A stretch of DNA of 8,300 nucleotides, taken from NCBI GenBank assembly GCA_902493895.1, contig CABUQW010000057.1:1-8300 (forward strand), given 5' to 3'. The DNA comes from an uncultured Collinsella sp. Lineage in GTDB: Bacteria > Actinomycetota > Coriobacteriia > Coriobacteriales > Coriobacteriaceae. How positions within the stretch are numbered: the first letter of the stretch is position 1; each line of letters opens with the position of its first letter. Shown piece by piece: positions 1 through 7,883 of this stretch. The translations under genes and the position numbers were made by a program. A model generated the notes under the pieces. It did not search any database. It saw only the letters and a list, made by a program, of their open reading frames with translations, and was not told where the DNA came from.

Positions 1-350
1 ACTCCCTCGGAATCTCCCCATATCTCGACAAGCCGACCCGTAAACTCTCGACAGGAATGAAGCAGCAGGTAAAGCTTGCCATGGCGATAGCGACCGATTG
101 CCCGTACCTCATCCTCGATGAACCGCTGAACGGCCTCGATCCGGGAAAGCGGAAAACCTCCTGCGACGCGATGCGCAGCGAGATGGAGCGGGGACGAAGC
201 GTACTCATCTCAAGCCATCTGCTCGACGACCTGGCAGACCTCACCGACTCGTTCTACTTCATCGAGGCCGGCACGCTCGTGGAAAAGACCGAGTCGTCCT
301 CGCAGACGCTCAAGCAGGAATACCTCGATACATACGAGGGAGGTGAATGA
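1..350 (+). CDS. ABC transporter ATP-binding protein, C-terminal part (5' end outside window)
   Basis: The reading frame is open from the window edge (first full codon at 3) to the TGA at 348-350, giving about 115 visible residues. What is seen: an ABC signature LSTGMKQQ (45-68), Walker B plus catalytic Glu and D-loop in LILDEPLNGLDP, and the switch His in LISSHLLDDL. The Walker A motif and start codon lie upstream of the window. An ATG at 57 falls inside the signature motif, so it cannot be the real start. The form LSTGMKQ, rather than LSGGQ, is common in ABC-2 type exporter ATPases of the CcmA/BcrA kind, so an export or self-protection role is plausible, but the substrate is unknown. No permease follows; any partner would have to lie upstream. 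The next gene starts one base after the stop, so the two are probably cotranscribed. Family call is firm; function is not. Confidence 0.9.
   Translation, partial: SLGISPYLDKPTRKLSTGMKQQVKLAMAIATDCPYLILDEPLNGLDPGKRKTSCDAMRSEMERGRSVLISSHLLDDLADLTDSFYFIEAGTLVEKTESSSQTLKQEYLDTYEGGE
339..344 (+). promoter_or_regulatory. Ribosome binding site deciding the start of the small exported protein
   Basis: GGAGGT lies inside the last codons of the ABC ATPase gene and sits 7 bases before the ATG at 352. It rules out the GTG at 343, which overlaps it, and suggests translational coupling of the two genes. Confidence 0.75.
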
Positions 351-351
351 C

Positions 352-696
352 ATGAAACTATTTGAACAGCTGAAGTCCAATGCGTCGCGCATGGCTGTCT
401 ACGCCATCCTCGTGGCAACCGCTTTATGCGGAATCGCGGCACCCGTCTATGCGCTCAACGGAGAGAAAGGCGATGTCGAACCCGCGTACATGGCTTCGAC
501 GGTTAAAGACCGGTACAAAGCCTTCTCTGGAGACACGTTTTACGTAGCAGAGTACGACACGACCTACCGTCAGCTTCGCTACAACAAGAGATACGAATAT
601 CTAGGCCCAGAAGTAATCAGCTATACATCGGGTTGGTACCGCTCCAGCTATGGACACATAACCCAGTTCAAGTGTAACTACCGTGTGTACAACTAA
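352..696 (+). CDS. Small exported tyrosine-rich protein of unknown function
   Basis: I do not recognise a family. The 114-residue product starts at ATG 352, chosen because GGAGGT at 339-344 lies 7 bases upstream; a GTG at 343 in the same frame overlaps that site and is less likely. The N-terminus is a classic signal peptide: basic residues K2, K8 and R13, a hydrophobic core about 14-30, and a likely cleavage site after P-V-Y-A34. The Cys26 context (T-A-L-C) does not fit a lipobox, so a lipoprotein is unlikely. The mature part of about 80 residues has 13 tyrosines, several basic residues, one Cys and no further membrane segment. It follows the ABC ATPase after one base and is followed by a terminator, so it is the last gene of that operon. 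The arrangement and the C-terminal SGWYRSS...YRVYN loosely recall lactococcin 972-type bacteriocins, but the GGTW-type motif of that family is missing, so this is only a guess. Confidence 0.75.
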   Translation: MKLFEQLKSNASRMAVYAILVATALCGIAAPVYALNGEKGDVEPAYMASTVKDRYKAFSGDTFYVAEYDTTYRQLRYNKRYEYLGPEVISYTSGWYRSSYGHITQFKCNYRVYN

Positions 697-711
697 AGCA
701 ACCGGCCGGGA

Positions 712-746
712 CGAGGGGTGACGCAAAAGCGTCGCCCCTCGTTTTT
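712..746 (+). terminator. Intrinsic terminator after the exported-protein gene
   Basis: A 13-pair stem (712-724 with 729-741, one G-T wobble), an AAAA loop and a run of five T. It lies 15 bases after the stop codon at 694-696 and closes the ABC ATPase/exported-protein operon. Confidence 0.93.
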
Positions 747-755
747 AACCATGTC

Positions 756-774
756 AACTGAACCTAGTTCAGTT
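756..774. repeat. Perfect inverted repeat, operator-like
   Basis: AACTGAAC and GTTCAGTT flank a 3-base centre CTA. It lies just past the terminator in a gene-free stretch, and no T-run follows it. The shape suits a dimeric regulator such as TetR or MarR types, but no promoter is evident next to it, so the role is open. Confidence 0.45.
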
Positions 775-816
775 TGGTTGATTTCCGATCTCAGCCGAAC
801 ACATTGAGCGGAAAGG

Positions 817-894
817 CCGTTCCCGCAGTCAGTCGAACGTCCCCGGGGCCCTTCTCAGGCCCCGGGGACGGCATTTTCCCAGTTGAAGGAACGG
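817..894. repeat. Nested inverted repeats with a very strong GC hairpin
   Basis: The inner hairpin has a perfect 13-pair stem (838-850 with 858-870; GTCCCCGGGGCC core) and a 7-base loop CTTCTCA. An outer 7-pair match CCGTTCC (817-823) with GGAACGG (888-894) encloses it at similar distances on both sides. GCATTTT follows the inner stem on the + strand, so it could act as a weak terminator, but no gene that needs it is apparent. It may be part of a small structured RNA or an insulating element before the rpmE promoter. Confidence 0.6.
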
Positions 895-950
895 TGGAGA
901 TGTGTTTCGATGGGTCAGATTCGTGTCGTTCCGAAAAGACCGTGAACCTT

Positions 951-979
951 TTGTGGGACACGCGGCGCCGTGGTACCAT
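951..979 (+). promoter_or_regulatory. Promoter of rpmE
   Basis: A -35 box TTGTGG (951-956) and a -10 box TACCAT (974-979) are separated by 17 bases, a good housekeeping sigma-factor layout. Transcription would begin near 986, leaving a leader of about 78 bases. The spacer contains the palindrome CGGCGCCG (963-970), which could be a regulator site or chance in GC-rich DNA. Confidence 0.65.
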
Positions 980-992
980 AGCCGAGTTTGTT

Positions 993-1041
993 GTCTTGGT
1001 CGGAAACCAAGACGCCTTATGCGCTGATCGGTAACCAGCGC
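993..1041 (+). ncRNA. Candidate L31 mRNA leader with two similar hairpins
   Basis: Hairpin 1 pairs GTCTTGG (993-999) with CCAAGAC (1007-1013) around loop TCGGAAA. Hairpin 2 pairs GCGCTG (1021-1026) with CAGCGC (1036-1041) around ATCGGTAAC. Both carry TCGG-A/T-AACCA followed by a CGCCT. The structures sit between the promoter and the AAGGAG at 1051-1056, the right place for autogenous control by L31. L31 leader motifs have been predicted by comparative genomics in several bacterial groups, including, as I recall, the Coriobacteria; I cannot match this sequence to a model here. Confidence 0.5.
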
Positions 1042-1063
1042 CTGACCAATAAGGAGTCCTACC

Positions 1064-1489
1064 ATGAAGCAGGGTATCCATCCCCAGTATGTCGAGTGCA
1101 CGGTGACGTGCTCCTGCGGCAACACCTTCAAGACGCACGCTACCGTGTCCGAGATGAAGGTCGAGCTTTGCAACGAGTGCCACCCGTTCTACACCGGCCA
1201 GCAGAAGTTCGTCGACACCGGTGGACGCGTCCAGCGCTTCGCCGACAAGTTCGGTGGCGCCGCTGCCGCCCAGCTCAAGAAGGCCGAGGAGGCCAAGGCT
1301 GCCAAGGCCGCCAAGGCTGCTGAGGCCGAGGCTGCTCGCAAGGCCGCCGCTGAGGCTAAGGCTGCCGAGAAGGCTAAGCGTGCTGCTAAGTTTGCCGAGG
1401 AGGCTGCCAAGCAGGCCGCCGAGGCTCCCGCAGAGGCTCCCGTCGAGGAGGCCGCTGCCGAGGCCGAGACCACCGAGGCTGCTGAGTAA
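1064..1489 (+). CDS. rpmE: Large ribosomal subunit protein bL31 with long Ala-rich C-terminal extension
   Basis: The protein is 141 residues long, about twice the usual 65-85 for L31. Residues 1-63 are a normal L31: MKQGIHPQY at the start, a zinc-type Cys set (C16, C18, C36, C39) and the conserved HPFYTGQQKFVDTGGRV stretch, so this is the zinc-containing form. L31 bridges the 50S subunit and the 30S head. Residues 66-141 are a low-complexity tail with 38 alanines in 76 positions. Its first part (about 70-117) mixes Lys/Arg and Glu in an AAK/AAE rhythm expected to form a long helix; the last part (about 119-141) is acidic, Pro-containing and lacks Lys. The start at 1064 has AAGGAG at 1051-1056, 7 bases upstream. 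The gene stands alone, with its own promoter and terminator. The frame is open throughout with host-like codons, so the tail is not a frameshift artefact. Confidence 0.96.
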   Translation: MKQGIHPQYVECTVTCSCGNTFKTHATVSEMKVELCNECHPFYTGQQKFVDTGGRVQRFADKFGGAAAAQLKKAEEAKAAKAAKAAEAEAARKAAAEAKAAEKAKRAAKFAEEAAKQAAEAPAEAPVEEAAAEAETTEAAE

Positions 1490-1524
1490 ATAGCTCGCCG
1501 CGGAATCGCTCGCATTCATGGCAT

Positions 1525-1566
1525 AAGGGCCGTGCATCCGTTTGGGTGCGCGGCCCTTTTCTTTTT
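1525..1566 (+). terminator. Intrinsic terminator of rpmE
   Basis: A 15-pair stem (1525-1539 with 1544-1558, two G-T wobbles), a GTTT loop and a T-rich tail running to 1566. It lies 36 bases after the rpmE stop. Confidence 0.95.
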
Positions 1567-1567
1567 A

Positions 1568-1634
1568 TTGGTGCAAGCAAACCTGTCCCCATTGCACCAG
1601 ATTGGTGCGAAGGGGACAGGTTTGCTTGCACCAA
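1568..1634. repeat. REP-like nested palindrome (23-base perfect arms)
   Basis: Two perfectly complementary 23-base arms (1568-1590 and 1612-1634; core CCTGTCCCC / GGGGACAGG) flank a 21-base centre. The centre contains a smaller inverted repeat, TTGCACCA (1592-1599) with TGGTGCGA (1603-1610), echoing the TTGGTGC at the outer ends, so the motif occurs four times in alternating direction. It starts directly behind the rpmE terminator and has no coding content. This is the look of a repetitive extragenic palindrome or a small non-autonomous mobile element; copy number elsewhere is unknown. Confidence 0.8.
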
Positions 1635-1664
1635 ATGGCAGAGAGGCGGCGTTTGGCCAGATAA

Positions 1665-1701
1665 AACCTGCCAAAATTAACCTGTCCCATTGTGGCAGGT
1701 T
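1665..1701. repeat. Second hairpin sharing the AACCTGTCCC core
   Basis: AACCTGCCA (1665-1673) pairs with TGGCAGGTT (1693-1701). The 19-base loop contains AACCTGTCCCATTG, almost identical to AACCTGTCCCCATTG in the larger palindrome 100 bases upstream, while the arms differ. It is probably a diverged or partial member of the same repeat family. Confidence 0.55.
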
Positions 1702-1720
1702 GGTCGTAGTTATTACGTGG

Positions 1721-1736
1721 CGGTCGAGGTCGACCG
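1721..1736. repeat. Short inverted repeat upstream of secA
   Basis: CGGTCGA and TCGACCG are separated by GG. It lies about 28 bases before the possible -10 box of secA, a position where a regulator could bind. It may also be chance in GC-rich DNA. Confidence 0.3.
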
Positions 1737-1763
1737 TATAGGCCGCGCCTTGTTTGGCTAAAG

Positions 1764-1769
1764 TACAAT
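1764..1769 (+). promoter_or_regulatory. Possible -10 box of the secA-prfB operon
   Basis: TACAAT is a good -10 match, but no convincing -35 box is seen 16-18 bases upstream (GGCCGC at 1741-1746). A promoter is needed here because the rpmE terminator and the repeats separate secA from rpmE. The leader would be about 55 bases, and no secM-like upstream gene is present. Confidence 0.4.
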
Positions 1770-1818
1770 CATCTGTGTTTAACTCGCCCGCAGCTGCACG
1801 GCGTGGGCGATGGCCAAA

Positions 1819-1823
1819 AAGGA
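1819..1823 (+). promoter_or_regulatory. Ribosome binding site deciding the secA start
   Basis: AAGGA lies 7 bases before ATG 1831 and inside the seven-codon extension that a start at 1810 would give. This favours 1831. Confidence 0.65.
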
Positions 1824-1830
1824 AAACCAC

Positions 1831-4637
<2,807 letters not shown>

Positions 4638-4638
<1 letters not shown>

Positions 4639-5786
4639 TGGCTGAGGCTTTAGAGATAACGCCCGCCGAGCTGGACGCGTTCGCGGACCGGCTCGGCGAG
4701 GTCGAGTCGTATCTCCACCTGGACGAGAAGCGTACCCGTGTGACCGAGCTCGAGGCCAAAAGTGTTGACCCTGGCTTTTGGGATGACGCCGACGCCGCCC
4801 GTGCCACCATGGAGGAGATCGCGCGTACCAAGGAAGATATCGCTGCCGTGGACACCGCGCGCGGCGAGCTTTCCGATGCCCGCGCCGCGCTGGAGCTTGC
4901 CGAGGAAATGGGCGATGACCCCGATGCCGCTGCGCTGCGCGAAGAGGCTGCCGTCACGGCGGAGCGCCTGTCCCGCGCCATCGACGAGCTTGAGTTAGCA
5001 AGCTGGTTTACCGGCGAGTTCGATCATGGCGACGCGATTGTGACCATCAAGCCCGGACAGGGTGGCTTGGAGGCCCAGGACTGGACCTTCATGCTCTTTA
5101 AGATGTACATGAAGTATTGTCAGCGCCGCGGTTGGAAGGTCACCATCAACGATTGTCCCGCGGCAGAGGTCATTGGCATCGATCGCGCGACCTTTACCGT
5201 CGAAGGCAAGGATGCCTTTGGCATGCTTCGCGCCGAGGCCGGTGTTCACCGCCTGGTGCGCATTAGCCCCACCGACGACAAGAAGCGCCGCCAGACCACG
5301 TTTGCCGGCGTCGAGGTCATTCCGGTGCTGCCCGATGATATCGATATCGAGATTAATCCCGATGACATCCGCGTCGACGTGTACCACGCGAGCGGCCCGG
5401 GCGGCCAGGGCGTCAACACCACCGACTCCGCCGTGCGCGTGACGCATTTCCCCAGCGGTATCGTGGTCACTTGTCAAAACGAGCGCAGCCAGATTCAAAA
5501 CAAGGCCGCGTGCATGCAGATCCTCAAGGCGCGTCTGTACGAGATTGAGCTCGAAAAGCGCGCCGAGGCTCTGGATGAGATTCGCGGGCCCAAGACCACA
5601 ATTGGTTTTGGCAACCAGATTCGCAGCTACGTGCTCTACCCGTACCAGATGGTTAAGGACCTGCGGACGGGCGTGGAGACCAGCAACGTCGAGGCGGTTC
5701 TTGACGATGGCGATCTGGATTCGTTTGTGATTGGCTATCACCGTTGGGCTACCGGCAACGCCGATGCGGAGGCCCCCTCTGCCTAA
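4638..5786 (+). CDS. prfB: Peptide chain release factor 2 (RF2)
   Basis: RF2 ends translation at UGA and UAA by triggering hydrolysis of the peptidyl-tRNA. The 382-residue protein has an N-terminal helical domain (about 1-110), the AGVHRLVRIS core, and the GGQ catalytic motif at 255-257 in HASGPGGQGVNTTDSAVR. VHRLVRISP and the overall length fit RF2 rather than RF1. The anticodon-like tripeptide, SPF in well-studied RF2 proteins, reads S210-P211-T212 here. The frame is continuous from ATG 4638: there is no in-frame UGA near codon 25 (the region reads YLHLDEK), so the autoregulatory +1 frameshift seen in many bacteria is absent. The start overlaps the secA stop as TAATG, with AGGA at 4627-4630, so translation is probably coupled to secA; the secA-prfB order is common in Gram-positive bacteria. 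The stop is TAA, which RF1 can also read. Confidence 0.97.
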
Positions 5787-5802
5787 ACCGCTCGGTTTAG
5801 GC
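5781..5802. repeat. Perfect inverted repeat over the prfB stop codon
   Basis: GCCTAAACCG (5781-5790) and CGGTTTAGGC (5793-5802) are separated by CT, and the prfB TAA (5784-5786) sits in the left arm. No T-run follows on either strand, so it is not a standard terminator. It could stabilise the 3' end of the transcript or bind a protein. Confidence 0.6.
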
Positions 5803-5887
5803 GAGAATGGATTACGACCTTCCGAGCGAGGTGGTTTTGTATCCAGAACAAACCCTGCACAGGGGTGGTTTTTACCCGGCGAATCGG

Positions 5888-5893
5888 TAGAAT
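5888..5893 (+). promoter_or_regulatory. Possible -10 box upstream of the YitT-family gene
   Basis: TAGAAT differs from the consensus at one base. The best -35 candidate, TGGTTT (5866-5871), is 16 bases upstream and weak. If used, transcription would start near 5900, upstream of the terminator at 5916-5941. Confidence 0.3.
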
Positions 5894-5915
5894 CGAATAC
5901 AACAAGAAGTTCAAG

Positions 5916-5941
5916 GCGCATCCGATGGGGTGCGCTTTTTT
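5916..5941 (+). terminator. Intrinsic terminator directly before the YitT-family ribosome binding site
   Basis: The stem GCGCATCC (5916-5923) pairs with GGGTGCGC (5928-5935), with one T-G wobble, a GATG loop and six T. It probably ends the secA-prfB transcript. It lies only 12 bases before the next start codon, so any transcript of the next gene that starts upstream must pass it. Confidence 0.85.
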
Positions 5942-5943
5942 GA

Positions 5944-5949
5944 GGGAGG
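5944..5949 (+). promoter_or_regulatory. Ribosome binding site deciding the YitT-family start
   Basis: GGGAGG lies 4 bases before ATG 5954. An in-frame GTG at 5930 is within the terminator stem and has no ribosome site, so the start at 5954 is preferred. Confidence 0.7.
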
Positions 5950-5953
5950 CAGC

Positions 5954-6844
5954 ATGGCATATCGTCTGGACATCAAGCGCATTCTTTCGATGAACTTCTT
6001 TCACGATCTGCCTCAGATCATGTTGGGGTGCGCCTTGGCCGCCATCGCGACCGACCTGTTTTTGATTCCCAACGGTCTTGCTGCCGGTGGTGTTACGGGC
6101 CTTGCGACTATTATCCAGGCGGTCGGCGCGACGCGAGGCGTGTCGCTTCCCGTCGGTATCCAGACCATCGTGATGAACGCCTTGCTGTTGCTGGTTGTTA
6201 TGCGCGAGGGCGGCATGTTCTACGTGGTGCAGACCGCGACGGGCTTTGTGCTGCTGGGCTTCTTTACCGATCTGTTCGCCCCGTTTGTAGCACCTCTGGC
6301 GGATGCGGACCTGATGCTCCCTGCCATGTGGGGGGGTATTATTACGGGCATCGGTTACGGCATGGTGTTGCGCGCCGGCGCCAACACCGGCGGCTCGGAC
6401 ACGATTGGCCAAATCATCTCGCGTAACACCTCGCTGCCGGTGGGCTCGACCGTCATGGCGATCGATGTTGCCGTATGCGCGCTGTCGGCTCCGGTCTTTT
6501 CAATCGAAAACGCACTATATGCAGGCCTTTCGATGGTCATTAGCGGCTACGTGATCGATGCCGTGGTCGATGGTGGCAACAAACGCCGTATGGTACTCAT
6601 CATCTCGGACAAGTTCCCTGATATCGCTGCCGATATCATGTATGGCCTGGGTCGTGGTTGTACCAAGTTTAAGGCGACTGGCATGTATTCGGGTGCCGAG
6701 AAGCCGGTGATTATGGTCATCGTGAGCCGTCGAGAGCTCAATACCCTCAAGACGATCGTGCGCGAGCGCGATCCTCACGCCATTGTGACGGTCGCTGACG
6801 TTACGGAAGCCTTCGGCGAGGGATTCAAGGACATTAGCGCGTAG
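5954..6844 (+). CDS. YitT-family membrane protein (DUF161 with C-terminal DUF2179)
   Basis: The 296-residue protein has five or six hydrophobic segments in its first 200 or so residues and a soluble C-terminal domain from about residue 210 (KRRMVLIISDKF onward), the layout of the YitT family. Family marks are PNGLAAGGVTG (39-49) at the end of the first membrane segment and the NTGGSD stretch (144-149). It should sit in the cytoplasmic membrane with the C-terminal domain in the cytoplasm. The biochemical role of the family is not settled; transport or a nucleotide-sensing role is only supposition. Start at 5954 is supported by GGGAGG. It stands between the secA-prfB operon and the transketolase genes, apparently as a single gene. 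No clear terminator is seen after its TAG; only a weak AACCG/CGGTT hairpin occurs near 6884-6902. Confidence 0.9.
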   Translation: MAYRLDIKRILSMNFFHDLPQIMLGCALAAIATDLFLIPNGLAAGGVTGLATIIQAVGATRGVSLPVGIQTIVMNALLLLVVMREGGMFYVVQTATGFVLLGFFTDLFAPFVAPLADADLMLPAMWGGIITGIGYGMVLRAGANTGGSDTIGQIISRNTSLPVGSTVMAIDVAVCALSAPVFSIENALYAGLSMVISGYVIDAVVDGGNKRRMVLIISDKFPDIAADIMYGLGRGCTKFKATGMYSGAEKPVIMVIVSRRELNTLKTIVRERDPHAIVTVADVTEAFGEGFKDISA

Positions 6845-7051
6845 GGTCGATCGCGTTCCATCCAAAAGACGTTCACATTGATAAACCGTTTCATCAGCGG
6901 TTCTGCCTGCTAAATTGTTCAAATAATGATAAAAACTCTGGTAAAGCCATCAGTTTCCAGCATAATGAATGACGTACGTGCATTGCGGCTGTGTTGGGAT
7001 TACCTTCGGTGCCGTGCGCATTTTGTCTAATGAGGATGAAAGGAAGGCACA
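6845..7051. other. Intergenic region upstream of the transketolase genes
   Basis: I see no gene here. It is AT-richer than its surroundings, as expected for a promoter region. CATAAT (6961-6966) is a possible -10 box but lacks a good -35. Around it are an imperfect inverted repeat CTGGTAAA / TTTCCAG (6938-6960) and the palindrome ACGTACGT (6972-6979), set within a looser AATG...CATT symmetry. Either could be an operator. Confidence 0.4.
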
Positions 7052-7882
7052 ATGAGCGACGAAGAGCTCAAAAAGGTTGCCAACGAGGTAAGGAAGGGCA
7101 TCGTCACCGGCGTGCACGCTGCCAAGTCCGGCCATCCGGGCGGTTCGCTCGGCGCTGCCGACATCATGACCTATCTGTACTTTGAGGAAATGAACGTCGA
7201 CCCGGCCGATCCCCGCAAGGCCGACCGCGATCGCTTTGTGCTCTCCAAGGGCCATTGCGCTCCGGGTCTGTACGCCGTGCTCGCCGAGCGCGGATTCTTC
7301 CCCAAGGAGGATCTCGAGACGCTGCGCCACATCGGCAGTCACCTGCAGGGCCATCCCAACATGAACGACACTCCGGGCGTCGATATGTCCACCGGCTCGC
7401 TGGGCCAGGGCATCTCCGCCGCCGTGGGCATGGCGGTTGCCGCCAAGCACTGGGGCGACGACTATCGCACCTACGCCCTGCTGGGTGATGGCGAGAGCGA
7501 GGAGGGCCAGGTCTGGGAGGCGGCCATGTTTGCCGGCAACCAGCAGCTCGATAACCTCTGCGTGATCGTCGACCATAACGGCCTGCAGATCGACGGCCCC
7601 GTCGAGGAGGTCAACGACCCCATGCCGCTCGCCGACAAGTTCCGCGCCTTCAAGTTCCATGTGGTGGAGCTCGCCGACGGCAACGACTTCGACCAGATCC
7701 GCGCCGCCTTTGCCGAGGCCCGCGCCACCAAGGGTCAGCCGACCGCCATTATCGCCGAGACCACGAAGGGCAAGGGCGTCTCCTTTATGGAGAACCAGGT
7801 GGGTTGGCACGGTAAGGCCCCCAACGATGAACAGTTTGAGCAGGCCATGGCAGAGCTCACGGCCGCCGGAGAGGAGCTCTAG
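7052..7882 (+). CDS. Transketolase, N-terminal subunit
   Basis: Transketolase moves two-carbon units between sugar phosphates in the non-oxidative pentose phosphate pathway, using thiamine diphosphate. This 276-residue subunit carries the pyrophosphate-binding half: GHPGGSLG with H28, SKGHCAPG near 69-76, the thiamine diphosphate/metal motif from GDG (145-147) to DHNG (174-177), and GWHGK near the C-terminus. Full-length transketolases are about 620-670 residues in one chain; here the enzyme is split, as in archaea and many anaerobic bacteria, and this is natural rather than a frameshift because the second gene has its own start and ribosome site. AAGGA (7040-7044) lies 7 bases before the ATG. 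It is separated from the next gene by one base, so the subunits are made together. Confidence 0.96.
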   Translation: MSDEELKKVANEVRKGIVTGVHAAKSGHPGGSLGAADIMTYLYFEEMNVDPADPRKADRDRFVLSKGHCAPGLYAVLAERGFFPKEDLETLRHIGSHLQGHPNMNDTPGVDMSTGSLGQGISAAVGMAVAAKHWGDDYRTYALLGDGESEEGQVWEAAMFAGNQQLDNLCVIVDHNGLQIDGPVEEVNDPMPLADKFRAFKFHVVELADGNDFDQIRAAFAEARATKGQPTAIIAETTKGKGVSFMENQVGWHGKAPNDEQFEQAMAELTAAGEEL

Positions 7883-7883
7883 G

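Larger units (their letters stand above)
747..950. other. Gene-free stretch with secondary structure, upstream of the rpmE promoter
   Basis: I see no supported gene on either strand. The reading frames that cross it are short or mirror rpmE. A possible 18-codon frame at 751-807 lacks a ribosome binding site and is not called. The stretch holds the inverted repeat at 756-774 and the nested hairpin at 817-894. Confidence 0.6.

Noticed and set aside
418..432. Lipoprotein cleavage site at Cys26 of the small exported protein
   Set aside because: The residue before Cys is Leu, which does not fit a lipobox; a normal signal peptidase site (V-Y-A) follows.
760..770. LexA (SOS) box suggested by GAAC...GTTC
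   Set aside because: The Gram-positive SOS box has a 4-base spacer between GAAC and GTTC; here it is 3 bases.
774..1034. Possible + strand gene of 86 codons before rpmE
   Set aside because: It runs through the GC hairpin, the rpmE promoter and the leader hairpins, and has no ribosome site or recognisable sequence.
791..1537. Minus-strand frame of 248 codons with a Leu/Gly/Ser-rich start
   Set aside because: Its simple composition is the reverse complement of the repetitive L31 tail. It crosses the rpmE promoter and terminator and has no ribosome site.
1568..1701. CRISPR array
   Set aside because: There are only two related, non-identical palindromes and no regular spacers.
4995..5960. Minus-strand frame of 321 codons opposite prfB
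   Set aside because: Shadow of prfB that also runs through the terminator at 5916-5941.
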